14,586 nt of DNA from Acidobacteriota bacterium (GCA_028277865.1 JANQFM010000244.1:1-14586), one strand, 5' to 3'; positions 1 to 6,753 are shown, counted from the stretch's first letter. Numbers and translations: made by a program. The notes: generated by a model not told the origin, from the letters alone.

Positions 1-151
1 TTGCGATAACCCCTTCGTTCATAAGAAAATCAAGGCGTCATCTTACCAGGCAGGTCCGCCAAAAGCGAATTTCCGAGCTGAGGAAAGTGGGCCGCTACGG
101 ATGTGGACCGAGAACCCCTACCTTCCCTGACAACTGGCAACTGGCAACCAA
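1..151. other. Window edge, no confident gene
   Basis: No convincing gene lies here. One plus-strand frame is open from base 2 to a TGA at 128-130 (42 codons, ending in ...MWTENPYLP). It could be the 3' end of a gene cut by the window edge, but I do not recognise it and a neighbouring frame is equally open. On the minus strand an ATG at 22-20 could begin a gene running off the left edge, with no Shine-Dalgarno visible. The TGA at 128-130 falls inside a degenerate heptamer repeat (127-147). No terminator hairpin is visible for either direction. Confidence 0.3.
127..147. repeat. Degenerate three-unit heptamer repeat
   Basis: Three 7-bp units stand in a row on the plus strand: CTGACAA, CTGGCAA, CTGGCAA. 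They are the same family as the perfect tract at 811-894, which reads TTGTCAG (the reverse complement of CTGACAA) on the plus strand. The hydrolase gene 152-808 is therefore bracketed by the same heptamer in inverted orientation, a few bases beyond its stop codon and immediately before its start codon. Confidence 0.8.
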
Positions 152-808
152 CTATCTGTCAGGCTGGATTTGGCGGGACACATAGTCCAGGATTTCGGGG
201 GTCAATTCGTGGGCGGCATCGAATTCTTCATATTCGACATCGAACTCCGCTTTGCGCAAAGCCTGCAGGGCGTGCAAAGGCTTTTGGGTGGGGACCAGCA
301 GGTCTTTCCTGCCATGGATCAAGCGGACGGGAATGGAGGGCTTAAAACCCAGCCTCTCTTCGACATCGGGAGGCAGATCGCTGCCGCAGGCAAAAAGGCC
401 CTGCATGGGGAGATTCCCGTAAAGCCACAAACGGTAGGCAATAGAAACGCCCTGAGAAAAGCCCAAAACAAACAGCCGCCTCTCATCCGCCCGCTGTCGG
501 CTGCGGATCAATTCCCAGAACTCCTCCAGGTAATCGACCAGATCGGCCATGGAGCGATCTCTTTGGTATCGGGTCAGCCATGTGAATCCGACCAAGCCGC
601 TCTTCATGTTGACGTAAAACTGATTGGGCGCCTGCGGAACCGCCACCAGGATTCCAAGATCCGCCAGCGGCTCGAGGATGCGGGCAAAAGATTCGGCCTT
701 CTGCCCAAAGCCATGAAGCGCCAGCAAGACCGGCCAGGGGCCGGGCGCTGCGGGGACGACCATTGCGTAATCGACGCTGTGCCGGACTCTCAGGCTGCCG
801 CGGATCAT
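152..808 (-). CDS. Alpha/beta hydrolase (esterase/phospholipase-carboxylesterase type)
   Basis: Predicted 218-aa serine hydrolase of the alpha/beta fold, similar in size and layout to the phospholipase/carboxylesterase group. The oxyanion-side motif LHGFGQ is at 31-36, the nucleophile elbow GFSQG at 116-120 (Ser118), the likely catalytic Asp in HGRKD (Asp169) and the likely catalytic His in AAHEL (His200). No signal peptide or membrane segment is seen, so it should be cytosolic; the substrate cannot be deduced. ATG 808 is the furthest upstream start possible because TGA lies in frame at 823-821 within the heptamer tract. No Shine-Dalgarno precedes it: the bases before the ATG are CTGACAACTGACAACT, pure repeat. 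An internal ATG at codon 16 also lacks one. It lies downstream of the GT4 gene on the same strand with a 188-bp gap, so co-transcription is possible. Confidence 0.85.
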   Translation of the reverse strand: MIRGSLRVRHSVDYAMVVPAAPGPWPVLLALHGFGQKAESFARILEPLADLGILVAVPQAPNQFYVNMKSGLVGFTWLTRYQRDRSMADLVDYLEEFWELIRSRQRADERRLFVLGFSQGVSIAYRLWLYGNLPMQGLFACGSDLPPDVEERLGFKPSIPVRLIHGRKDLLVPTQKPLHALQALRKAEFDVEYEEFDAAHELTPEILDYVSRQIQPDR

Positions 809-810
809 AG

Positions 811-894
811 TTGTCAGTTGTCAGTTGTCAGTTGTCAGTTGTCAGTTGTCAGTTGTCAGTTGTCAGTTGTCAGTTGTCAGTTGTCAGTTGTCAG
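811..894. repeat. Perfect 12 x 7-bp tandem repeat (TTGTCAG)n
   Basis: Twelve uninterrupted copies of TTGTCAG on the plus strand (CTGACAA on the minus strand) fill 84 bp. The tract ends 2 bp upstream of the hydrolase ATG (808-806), so it occupies that gene's ribosome-binding region. On the minus strand the unit produces TGA in every frame within 21 bp, so it cannot be translated in the direction of the hydrolase. On the plus strand it is open in all frames (LSVVSCQ repeated), which creates a spurious antisense reading frame. Confidence 0.97.
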
Positions 895-996
895 TCAAGA
901 TGGTAACGCAATGGGATCTTCGCAGCCTGGCTGATCGTGAAACAAGCGTCGAAGGCAACTGATGGAAAAGTCCCTCGGCTCAACAACTGACAGAAC

Positions 997-2178
997 TTAA
1001 CTTTGCGCCCTTTGCGGCTTGGCGCCAAACTCCCGGACGATGGTTTGAGCCGCCACTTCCCAATTCAGCCGCTGCTCAACCCGCTGCCGCCCCACTTCTC
1101 CCAAGCGGCGTCGCAGCGGCTCGTCAAACAGCAGGTTCGATATCGCCTCGACAACCGCTTTCTTCGATGGGCGAGGGTCGAGCAGCAGTCCGGTCTTGCC
1201 GTCCTCAACAGCATCTGCAACCCCTCCCGAGCGGCAGCCCAGGGTGGCCTTTGCGCAGGCGGCCGCTTCGACGAAGCAGATTCCAAACCCTTCGATCAGG
1301 TCAGTGCGGTCGGGGATGTCGTGAGAAAGGGTCACATAGAGGTCGCAGAGCTGATACCATTCCAGCACCTCGCCGGAGGGCAGGTAGCCCAGCCACACAA
1401 CCTTTTCTTGCAGCCCCAGGGAGGCGGCTTGGCGATGAAGGCTCTCTTCTTGGGGGCCGCGTCCGACGACGGCATAGAGCAGGTCCGGGAATCGCCGGCA
1501 CAGATCATCAAGAGCCTCCAGAACCAAGTGAACCCCTTTGTGGGCGTCCAGACGGCAGACGGTCAACAGGATGGTCCTTCCTGCAACGCCGTGTTTTCGC
1601 TTCAGGCCGCATGGATCGGGATGGGGGCGGTAATGCCGAGGGTCGGCACCGTTGGGAACGACCCGAATGCGCTCTTGCGGCACGCCTTGATCGTGCAGCA
1701 GCCCGGCCGTGAAACGGCTCACCGCGAATGTTCTGCGGGCCTTCCCGAAGACCGGCCGCTTGAGGAACCTCAGTCCCGACTTGACGCGCCGCCGCCAGTT
1801 GAAGGCGTCGTCCTGGAACTCCGAGCCGTGGGCTGCAAGGTAGTACTCCACTCCGCTGCGGCGATGCAGCAGGTGGGCGATGTAGCCGGCAGGGAACCAG
1901 GCTGTGGCAAAGATTGCGTCGGGCCGGCTGGCCAAGCAGCGTCGTCCCAGCATCCACATGCGGAACTCGCGCAGCAGGGGCAGCCCCCAGCGGGAACGGA
2001 CGATCCGCAGGCCTTCAGGTCGAGGCTGGGCGTCCCACTCGCGCCAGCCGGCGAAGCCCGGGGCCAGCACCTCAACCGAATGCCCTTGGCGAGCCATTTG
2101 CCTAGCCAGGCAATTTGTGTAGGTGGCAATCCCTCCCAAAAGAGGAGGAAAGTCGGTCGAGATGATCAAGACGTTCAT
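997..2178 (-). CDS. Glycosyltransferase family 4 (GT-B fold)
   Basis: Predicted 393-aa GT4 glycosyltransferase that transfers a sugar from a nucleotide-activated donor, probably on the cytoplasmic face during glycan synthesis. The N-terminal Rossmann half opens with MNVLIISTDFPPLLGGIATY (residues 1-20), containing the typical GG loop. The C-terminal half has VPNGAD (174-179), the strand and loop TVCRLDAHKG (206-215) and the EX7E donor-site motif (Glu296 to Glu304) followed by SGGVADAVEDGKTG (317-330), all hallmarks of the family. The frame is open upstream to 2355, but I place the start at ATG 2178 because the family begins there and the extension is repeat-derived. No strong Shine-Dalgarno precedes it. 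The last residues (FGAKPQRAQS) are encoded by a dispersed repeat. Donor and acceptor are unknown; it is divergent from the O-antigen-ligase-like operon. Confidence 0.92.
   Translation of the reverse strand: MNVLIISTDFPPLLGGIATYTNCLARQMARQGHSVEVLAPGFAGWREWDAQPRPEGLRIVRSRWGLPLLREFRMWMLGRRCLASRPDAIFATAWFPAGYIAHLLHRRSGVEYYLAAHGSEFQDDAFNWRRRVKSGLRFLKRPVFGKARRTFAVSRFTAGLLHDQGVPQERIRVVPNGADPRHYRPHPDPCGLKRKHGVAGRTILLTVCRLDAHKGVHLVLEALDDLCRRFPDLLYAVVGRGPQEESLHRQAASLGLQEKVVWLGYLPSGEVLEWYQLCDLYVTLSHDIPDRTDLIEGFGICFVEAAACAKATLGCRSGGVADAVEDGKTGLLLDPRPSKKAVVEAISNLLFDEPLRRRLGEVGRQRVEQRLNWEVAAQTIVREFGAKPQRAQS
1001..1029. repeat. GCAAAG/CCAAG-type dispersed repeat, copy 1
   Basis: The minus strand here reads TTTGGCGCCAAGCCGCAAAG plus GGCGCAAAG. 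It aligns to the left arm of the inverted repeat at 5096-5172 (5098-5126) with about 24 of 29 identical positions. It lies inside the last codons of the GT4 gene and supplies its C-terminal tail, just before the TAA at 999-997. Confidence 0.7.
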
Positions 2179-2278
2179 AGGGAACTCGACAAAGTGCAGA
2201 TCCTGCAGCGGGCATGATAGCAGCGCCATAGGATGGATGGGGCCGTGTCTTGAATCTTGATTCTGCTGAAAAACACGA

Positions 2279-2306
2279 ATTTGCGGCTTTGCGCCTTCGC
2301 GCGAGA
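2279..2306. repeat. GCAAAG/CCAAG-type dispersed repeat, copy 2
   Basis: The minus strand reads TCTCGCGCGAAGGCGCAAAG followed by CCGCAAAT. It resembles the copy at 10881-10900 (TCTCACGCAAGGCCGCAAAG). It lies about 100 bp upstream of the GT4 start, in the divergent spacer. The spacer 2179-2490 otherwise holds only the hairpin-repeat remnant at 2335-2362 and the promoter and ribosome-binding sequences for the sigma-like gene. Confidence 0.65.
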
Positions 2307-2334
2307 TCCGCCCTGGGCTCTCTTCTCGCTTCTG

Positions 2335-2362
2335 AGGTTCGGCAAGCGACACCACCGGATCA
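2335..2362. repeat. Decayed copy of the GGTGGT/ACCACC hairpin repeat
   Basis: The sequence GGTTCGGCAAGCGACACCACCGGATCA matches the left unit of the element at 9429-9722 (around 9462-9489) at roughly 24 of 28 positions. The right half of the hairpin (ACACCACCGG) is intact, but the left stem is missing, so it cannot fold like the full copies. It looks like a truncated, single remnant. Confidence 0.6.
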
Positions 2363-2432
2363 TTCGAATGCCCGTCCCTATTTTCACGTTTTCTTTTTCA
2401 GAACTTTCAACCTTTGGCGGTGTCTGAGCATC

Positions 2433-2438
2433 TATAAT
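2433..2438 (+). promoter_or_regulatory. Candidate -10 box (TATAAT) for the sigma-like gene
   Basis: A perfect TATAAT lies 53 bp upstream of the preferred ATG (2491). No convincing -35 is seen at 16-18 bp spacing; TTGGCG at 2414 is only 13 bp away and TTTCAA at 2405 is 22 bp away. It may be a weak or activator-dependent sigma-70-type promoter. Confidence 0.4.
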
Positions 2439-2477
2439 TGCATACAGCGTCATGAAGCCTGACGCCAGGGACCAGAG

Positions 2478-2483
2478 AAGGAG
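2478..2483 (+). promoter_or_regulatory. Shine-Dalgarno deciding the start of the sigma-like gene
   Basis: AAGGAG lies 7 bp upstream of ATG 2491 and favours that start over the in-frame ATG at 2452, which has no ribosome-binding site. Confidence 0.75.
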
Positions 2484-2490
2484 AGAGCTG

Positions 2491-2772
2491 ATGGCACAGC
2501 CTGTTTTTGACCTCAGCCGTCACACCCGCCACCATCTGTTCGAGGCGATCATCCAGACCCTCAACGACATGCCTGAGCAACAGCGCAAGGTCTTTGTGAT
2601 GAGTCATTACCAGGGCAAAACCAGCCTGGAAATCGCACAAGCCTTGGGGCTGGACCAATCCAAAGTCCCTCGGTTGCTCCACGAAGCCAATATGGAATTC
2701 TTCAGGGGCGTGCGCCGTTTGCGCCTGGAGCGGGGGATTTCAGGCAGGTCCGCTTTCGTCGCTCCCCGTTGA
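2491..2772 (+). CDS. Small protein consisting of a sigma-70 region 4-like HTH
   Basis: A 93-aa protein resembling region 4 of sigma-70/ECF factors, the part that binds the -35 element. The pattern runs from IIQTLNDMPEQQRKVFVMSHYQGKT through SLEIAQALGLDQSKVPRLLHEANMEFFRGVRRL (about residues 20-76), with the helix-turn-helix at about 43-66. There is no region 2 to bind the -10 element or core clamp, so it is not a complete sigma factor. It could be a degenerate fragment or a stand-alone DNA-binding or sigma-modulating regulator. The start at 2491 is chosen for its AAGGAG; the frame also opens at 2452 (106 aa). The coding frame is intact, and the DUF255 gene follows after 95 bp on the same strand. 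The ending, GISGRSAFVAPR, is not recognisable as a domain. Confidence 0.75.
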   Translation: MAQPVFDLSRHTRHHLFEAIIQTLNDMPEQQRKVFVMSHYQGKTSLEIAQALGLDQSKVPRLLHEANMEFFRGVRRLRLERGISGRSAFVAPR

Positions 2773-2850
2773 CTCGTTCCTTGCCGTCTGCGGCTTTTCG
2801 ACAGTCCCGCTTCAAGGTCAGCGCCTTCCATTCTGCAAGGCTTGATCCTG

Positions 2851-2856
2851 TATAAT
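2851..2856 (+). promoter_or_regulatory. Candidate -10 box (TATAAT) close to the DUF255 start codon
   Basis: TATAAT ends only 11 bp before ATG 2868. If used, transcription would start about 0-6 nt before the ATG, giving a leaderless or nearly leaderless mRNA, and indeed no Shine-Dalgarno precedes the ATG. No clear -35 is found. The same motif stands at a similar distance before the ATG at 2452. Confidence 0.4.
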
Positions 2857-2867
2857 TCCGCCCACTC

Positions 2868-5096
2868 ATGCGAATCACCAAGAGAGCGGCAGCAATTACG
2901 GCTGCGGGAATCCTCTCGGCCTGCATCATGGTCGGTTGGAGCCTTTCATGGCAACAGGACGCTTCTGCCGAACCCAAGCCCAACCGGCTCATCCACGAGA
3001 GCAGCCCATACCTGCGCCTGCACGCTCACAACCCGGTGGACTGGTATCCCTGGGGCGAGGAGGCCTTCCAGCGTGCCCGTCAGCAAGACAAGCCGATTTT
3101 TCTTTCTGTCGGCTACTCGACTTGCCACTGGTGCCACGTGATGGAGCGCGAGTCTTTTTCCGATCCTGAAATCGCCGCCCTGATGAACCGGCACTTCGTC
3201 AATATCAAAGTGGACCGGGAGGAACGGCCCGACATCGACCGGGTCTACATGAGCTTCCTGCAAGCCGCCACAGGCGGAGGAGGCTGGCCCATGTCAATCT
3301 TCCTGACCCCTGATCGCAAGCCCTTTTTCGGCGGGACCTATTACCCGCCCGCCGACCAAGGCGGCCGCCCCGGCTTTGTGACGGTCATCAACCGGGTCCG
3401 CCGGGAGTGGGTCGACAACCGTCAAAAGATCCTCACTTCAGCCGACCGCATCACCCAGGCCTTGCAGGAGATGGCGCAGGCATCCGGAGGCGGCTTGAAA
3501 CTGGAGCGCCGCCTGCTCGATCGCGCCTACCAGGCTTACGCCGCCTCCTTCGACTCTCTGCGGGGGGGCTTCGGATCGGCGCCCAAGTTCCCTCGCCCCG
3601 TCAATTTCAACTTCCTGCTGCGCTACCACAGCCGGACGGGCGAGGAAAAGGCTCTGGAAATGACGCTGGTCAGCTTGCGGGCCATGGCGAGGGGCGGAAT
3701 GTACGATCACTTGGGCGGCGGATTTCACCGCTACTCGACCGATGCCGATTGGTTCTTGCCCCACTTCGAGAAGATGCTCTACGACCAGGCCCAACTGGCC
3801 ATCGCTTACCTGGAGGCCTACCAGCTCAGCGGCGATCCGTCCTTGGCCGAGGCAGCCCGGGGCATCTTCGGATACGTGCTGCGCGATATGACGTCTGCGC
3901 AGGGAGGCTTTTATTCGGCCGAGGACGCGGACAGCCCCCTTCCCGAAAACCCCGAAGACCATGGCGAGGGCGCTTTTTACGCCTGGAAACAGCAGGAAAT
4001 CGATCAGCTGCTGGGCGCAGTTTCGCCCCTTCCACAGCTAGCCGAAATCTTTCGATACCGCTACGGGGTCAAGCCGGACGGCAACGTCAAGAAAGACCCC
4101 TTTCGGGAATTCCAGGGCAAGAACATCCTTTACCAGGCTGCCGGCCTGGAGGAGACGGCAGACAACTTCGAGATCCCGGCGGGGAGGGTGTCCAAGCAAT
4201 TGGAGCAGGCTCGCCAGCTGCTTTTTCAGGCGCGCAGCAAGCGCCCCCGCCCGCCCTTGGACGACAAGGTCTTGACAGCCTGGAACGGCCTGATGATCTC
4301 GGCTTTTGCACGCGGCTACCAAGTCTTGAGGGATGCCCGCTACCTGGAGGCCTCCCGCAAGGCCGCCCGATTCATCCAGGAGAATCTTTACGACTCGGGG
4401 AACAAGCGGCTGAAAAGGCGCTACCGACAAGGAGATGCCGACATCGCGGGGATGCTCTCCGATTACGCCTTCCTGATACAGGGGCTGATCGACCTCTACG
4501 AGGCCTCTTTGCAGGAGCGCTGGCTGCTGTGGGCTTTGGATTTGACCGAATCGCAGGTCAGCCTCTTCCAGGATGCCCCCTCAGGAGGGTTTTTCAACAC
4601 CACCGACCAGGATCCTTCCGTCCTATTCCGTATCAAGGAAGATTACGATGGCGCCGAGCCTTCTCCCAACTCGGTCTCGGCCCTCAACCTGCTGCGGCTG
4701 GCTGAGATGACCCACAATGAGAGCTGGCGCCAGCTGGCCCGCAAGAACGTTCAGGCCTTTGAGAAGACTCTGTCAAGGGTGCCCCAGGCCATGCCTCAAA
4801 TGCTGGCGGCGGTGGACTTCCTGCTCGACAAGCCTCGCCAAATCATCATCGCCGGCCACAAGGATGCTGCTGATACCCGCAGCCTGGTCCGGCAGGTCCA
4901 CAAACGCTTTCTGCCCCGCAAGATCCTCCTGTTGGCCGACGGCGGCACGATGCACCAGCGGCTTTCCGAAAGCCAGCCGGCCCTGAAGGGCATGCGCCCG
5001 CTCAAGGGCAAGGCGACGGCCTATATCTGCCGCGACTACCTCTGCGACTTGCCCACCAGCGATCCCAATCAGGTGGCGCGGCTGCTGGGCCGATAG
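2868..5096 (+). CDS. DUF255/YyaL-type thioredoxin-domain protein, exported
   Basis: A 742-aa member of the DUF255 family (bacterial YyaL, animal spermatogenesis-associated protein 20). An N-terminal thioredoxin-like domain (about 36-200) contains SSPYLRLHAHNPVDWYPWG and the redox motif CHWC (Cys86, Cys89), followed by the family signature GGWPMSIFLTPDRKPFFGGTYYPP (138-161). The rest is an alpha/alpha-barrel, glycosidase-like region with HFEKMLYDQAQ (near 300) and DDKVLTAWNGLMISAF (near 465). The family's biochemical function is not settled. Unusually, residues 1-34 look like an export signal: KR, then AAAITAAGILSA, then Cys19 in a lipobox-like LSAC, with a possible signal peptidase I site (ASA) at 32-34. 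It is therefore probably a periplasmic lipoprotein or secreted protein. No Shine-Dalgarno precedes the ATG. The stop codon abuts an inverted repeat. Confidence 0.93.
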   Translation: MRITKRAAAITAAGILSACIMVGWSLSWQQDASAEPKPNRLIHESSPYLRLHAHNPVDWYPWGEEAFQRARQQDKPIFLSVGYSTCHWCHVMERESFSDPEIAALMNRHFVNIKVDREERPDIDRVYMSFLQAATGGGGWPMSIFLTPDRKPFFGGTYYPPADQGGRPGFVTVINRVRREWVDNRQKILTSADRITQALQEMAQASGGGLKLERRLLDRAYQAYAASFDSLRGGFGSAPKFPRPVNFNFLLRYHSRTGEEKALEMTLVSLRAMARGGMYDHLGGGFHRYSTDADWFLPHFEKMLYDQAQLAIAYLEAYQLSGDPSLAEAARGIFGYVLRDMTSAQGGFYSAEDADSPLPENPEDHGEGAFYAWKQQEIDQLLGAVSPLPQLAEIFRYRYGVKPDGNVKKDPFREFQGKNILYQAAGLEETADNFEIPAGRVSKQLEQARQLLFQARSKRPRPPLDDKVLTAWNGLMISAFARGYQVLRDARYLEASRKAARFIQENLYDSGNKRLKRRYRQGDADIAGMLSDYAFLIQGLIDLYEASLQERWLLWALDLTESQVSLFQDAPSGGFFNTTDQDPSVLFRIKEDYDGAEPSPNSVSALNLLRLAEMTHNESWRQLARKNVQAFEKTLSRVPQAMPQMLAAVDFLLDKPRQIIIAGHKDAADTRSLVRQVHKRFLPRKILLLADGGTMHQRLSESQPALKGMRPLKGKATAYICRDYLCDLPTSDPNQVARLLGR

Positions 5097-5172
5097 GTTT
5101 CGCGCCAAGACGCAGAGCCCGCAAAGAATGCCTGAGGAGCTCTTGGCGTACTTTGCGTCTTGGCGCGAAACC
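5096..5172. repeat. 18-bp perfect inverted repeat, GCAAAG/CCAAG family
   Basis: GGTTTCGCGCCAAGACGC (5096-5113) is exactly complementary to 5155-5172, with a 41-bp centre. Its left part aligns with the copies at 1001-1029 and, more loosely, at 2279 and 10881. The element begins at the last base of the DUF255 stop codon. It could fold into a strong RNA hairpin between the DUF255 and O-antigen-ligase-like genes, but no T-run follows it, so it is not a typical intrinsic terminator. Confidence 0.9.
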
Positions 5173-5220
5173 TCCCTGTCCCCTAATGCTTCCCTTGAAA
5201 CCCGTCGAGAAAGCCCTTGT

Positions 5221-6753
5221 ATGGAGCGCATCAAAGAAAGCGGTGTGTTCGGACTGTTGCTGGCCGGACTGTTCCTGGCCCTGCTGGGGGGCTCGTCCTT
5301 TCTGGCCTCTTGGCTGGACGTGCAGACGGCACTGGCCGGCGGGGTCGCTCTGGTGGTGGTGCTGGTGGTCTTCTTCAAGACCGAGTACGCCATCTACCTG
5401 CTCATCCTCTCCACGCTCCTGTCACCCGAGTTCGGCTTCGGATCCACGGGCGGCTCCTCGATGGGACGGGGCGTCACCTTTCGGTTCGAAGACGTCCTGG
5501 TGCTGTTGGTGGGCGCCTCCTGGCTGATCAAGAACGCCATCTTCAAGGACTTGGGGATCCTGCGCCGCACCAGCCTCAACAACCCCATGTGGTTTTACAT
5601 TTTCGCCTGCACCGTGGCGACTTTGTGGGGAGTCGTGCAAGGGCGGGTGGGGTGGATGACAGGCAGCTTGTTTGTGGCCAAGTATGTGCAGTACTTCGTC
5701 ATTTTCTTCCTGGTCATCAACACCATCCGGCGGGAAGACCAGATCCGCCGCTATTGGAACCTCATGCTGGCGACAGCAGTGATTGTCGGGCTTGTCAGCT
5801 TCTCCCAGATTGCATCCGGGCAGAGGGTCTCCGCCCCTTTTGAAGGCGCCCAGCCGGAACCCAATACCTTCGGGGGCTACCTGGCCTTCCTGGTGCTGAT
5901 CTGCTTCGCCCTCTTCCTCTACGCCCGCGACTGGAAAGCCCGTCTTCTTTACCTGGGCCTGACGGGATTCCTGATGGTACCCTTAATGTATACGCTCTCG
6001 CGCTCCTCCTACCTGGCGGTGCTGGCAGGAGTGCCGATCCTGCTCATCTTGCAGCGCAAGAACATCATGACCTACGCCCTGTTGGGCGGCTTGCTGCTGC
6101 TGGCAGCCTTTCCCCAGGTCTTCCTGCCCCGCGCCGTGGTGGAGCGGGTGGCATTCACTTGGAGCCAGCCCAAAACCCGCAGCGCCCACCAGGCGGAGGT
6201 CATGGGCCAGCGCATCGACTCTTCCACGTCGGCTCGGCTGGCGAGCTTCTCAGAGGCAATCAGCGACTTTGTCAAGAAGCCTATTCTGGGCTATGGCGTG
6301 ACCGGCTGGCACTTTATCGATTCGCAGTTGTTCCGCACCCTGGTCGAAACGGGGCTGGTGGGCTTCGGCGCCTTCATCTTCCTGCTCAGCCGAATCTTCC
6401 AGTTGGGGATGGACCGTTGGCGGCGCTTTCGCGGCGACCCTTTTTACGGAGGCCTGTCGGCAGGATTCCTGGCCGGCCTGGTCGGGTTGTTCTTTCATTC
6501 CTTCGGATCCAACACCTTCATCATCGTCCGCGTCATGGAACCCTTCTGGATCGTGGCCGGGCTGGTTTTCATGACGGCCTGGGTAAATGTCGAGCGCCGG
6601 ACGGGAAAGCCGATATTGGCCCGGGATTCCAACCTGCGAGCGAGGCAGCGCGGGGATCATGCTCCACAGCCTTCGCCCTGGCAAACACTTGCCCAGCCTG
6701 TCGCCGCAGGCAATCAAACCCGCCGTCTCAATCTCTCTAGCAGCAGTCCTTAG
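5221..6753 (+). CDS. O-antigen ligase/polymerase-like polytopic membrane protein
   Basis: A 510-aa inner-membrane protein with about ten or more hydrophobic segments, starting GVFGLLLAGLFLALLGG and then ALAGGVALVVVLVVFF. The family to which it fits (Wzy_C, O-antigen ligase/polymerase) joins or transfers lipid-linked glycan chains on the periplasmic side. The supporting features are the paired segments around PEPNTFGGYLAFLVLICFAL, the SRSSYLAVLAG segment, and a long non-membrane stretch (WSQPKTRSAHQ... to ...GYGVTGWHFIDSQLFRTLVETGL) followed by more membrane helices, which is the typical large periplasmic loop. I start at ATG 5221; the frame opens at 5128, but that extension is read from the inverted repeat. 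Upstream bases (GAGAAAG) form only a weak ribosome-binding site. The stop lies 2 bp before the next gene, so the two are probably translationally coupled. Ligase and polymerase cannot be told apart here. Confidence 0.85.
   Translation: MERIKESGVFGLLLAGLFLALLGGSSFLASWLDVQTALAGGVALVVVLVVFFKTEYAIYLLILSTLLSPEFGFGSTGGSSMGRGVTFRFEDVLVLLVGASWLIKNAIFKDLGILRRTSLNNPMWFYIFACTVATLWGVVQGRVGWMTGSLFVAKYVQYFVIFFLVINTIRREDQIRRYWNLMLATAVIVGLVSFSQIASGQRVSAPFEGAQPEPNTFGGYLAFLVLICFALFLYARDWKARLLYLGLTGFLMVPLMYTLSRSSYLAVLAGVPILLILQRKNIMTYALLGGLLLLAAFPQVFLPRAVVERVAFTWSQPKTRSAHQAEVMGQRIDSSTSARLASFSEAISDFVKKPILGYGVTGWHFIDSQLFRTLVETGLVGFGAFIFLLSRIFQLGMDRWRRFRGDPFYGGLSAGFLAGLVGLFFHSFGSNTFIIVRVMEPFWIVAGLVFMTAWVNVERRTGKPILARDSNLRARQRGDHAPQPSPWQTLAQPVAAGNQTRRLNLSSSSP

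Noticed and set aside
811..894. CRISPR array
   Set aside because: The units are 7 bp, directly adjacent and without spacers, and no cas genes are present.
170..934. 254-codon plus-strand open frame over the hydrolase and heptamer tract
   Set aside because: It is antisense to a hydrolase with a full catalytic triad, and its length comes from the TTGTCAG tract being stop-free in all frames. The product has no family features.
1003..2217. 404-codon plus-strand frame
   Set aside because: It is antisense to the GT4 gene, whose motifs (EX7E, Rossmann start) are unmistakable; it is a high-GC shadow frame.
2179..2355. 59-residue N-terminal extension of the GT4 protein
   Set aside because: The extension is translated from two dispersed-repeat remnants (2279-2306, 2335-2362), and GT4 proteins begin at the MNVLIIST strand.
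3407..4705. 432-codon plus-strand frame inside the DUF255 gene
   Set aside because: It is a shadow frame of Arg/Pro/Gly-rich sequence with no domain signature; the DUF255 frame is intact through the region.
5096..5172. Intrinsic transcription terminator
   Set aside because: The stem is strong, but the loop is 41 nt and no T-run follows on either strand.
5128..5220. 31-residue N-terminal extension of the O-antigen-ligase-like protein
   Set aside because: It is read from the loop and right arm of the inverted repeat; the hydrophobic protein proper begins at ATG 5221.
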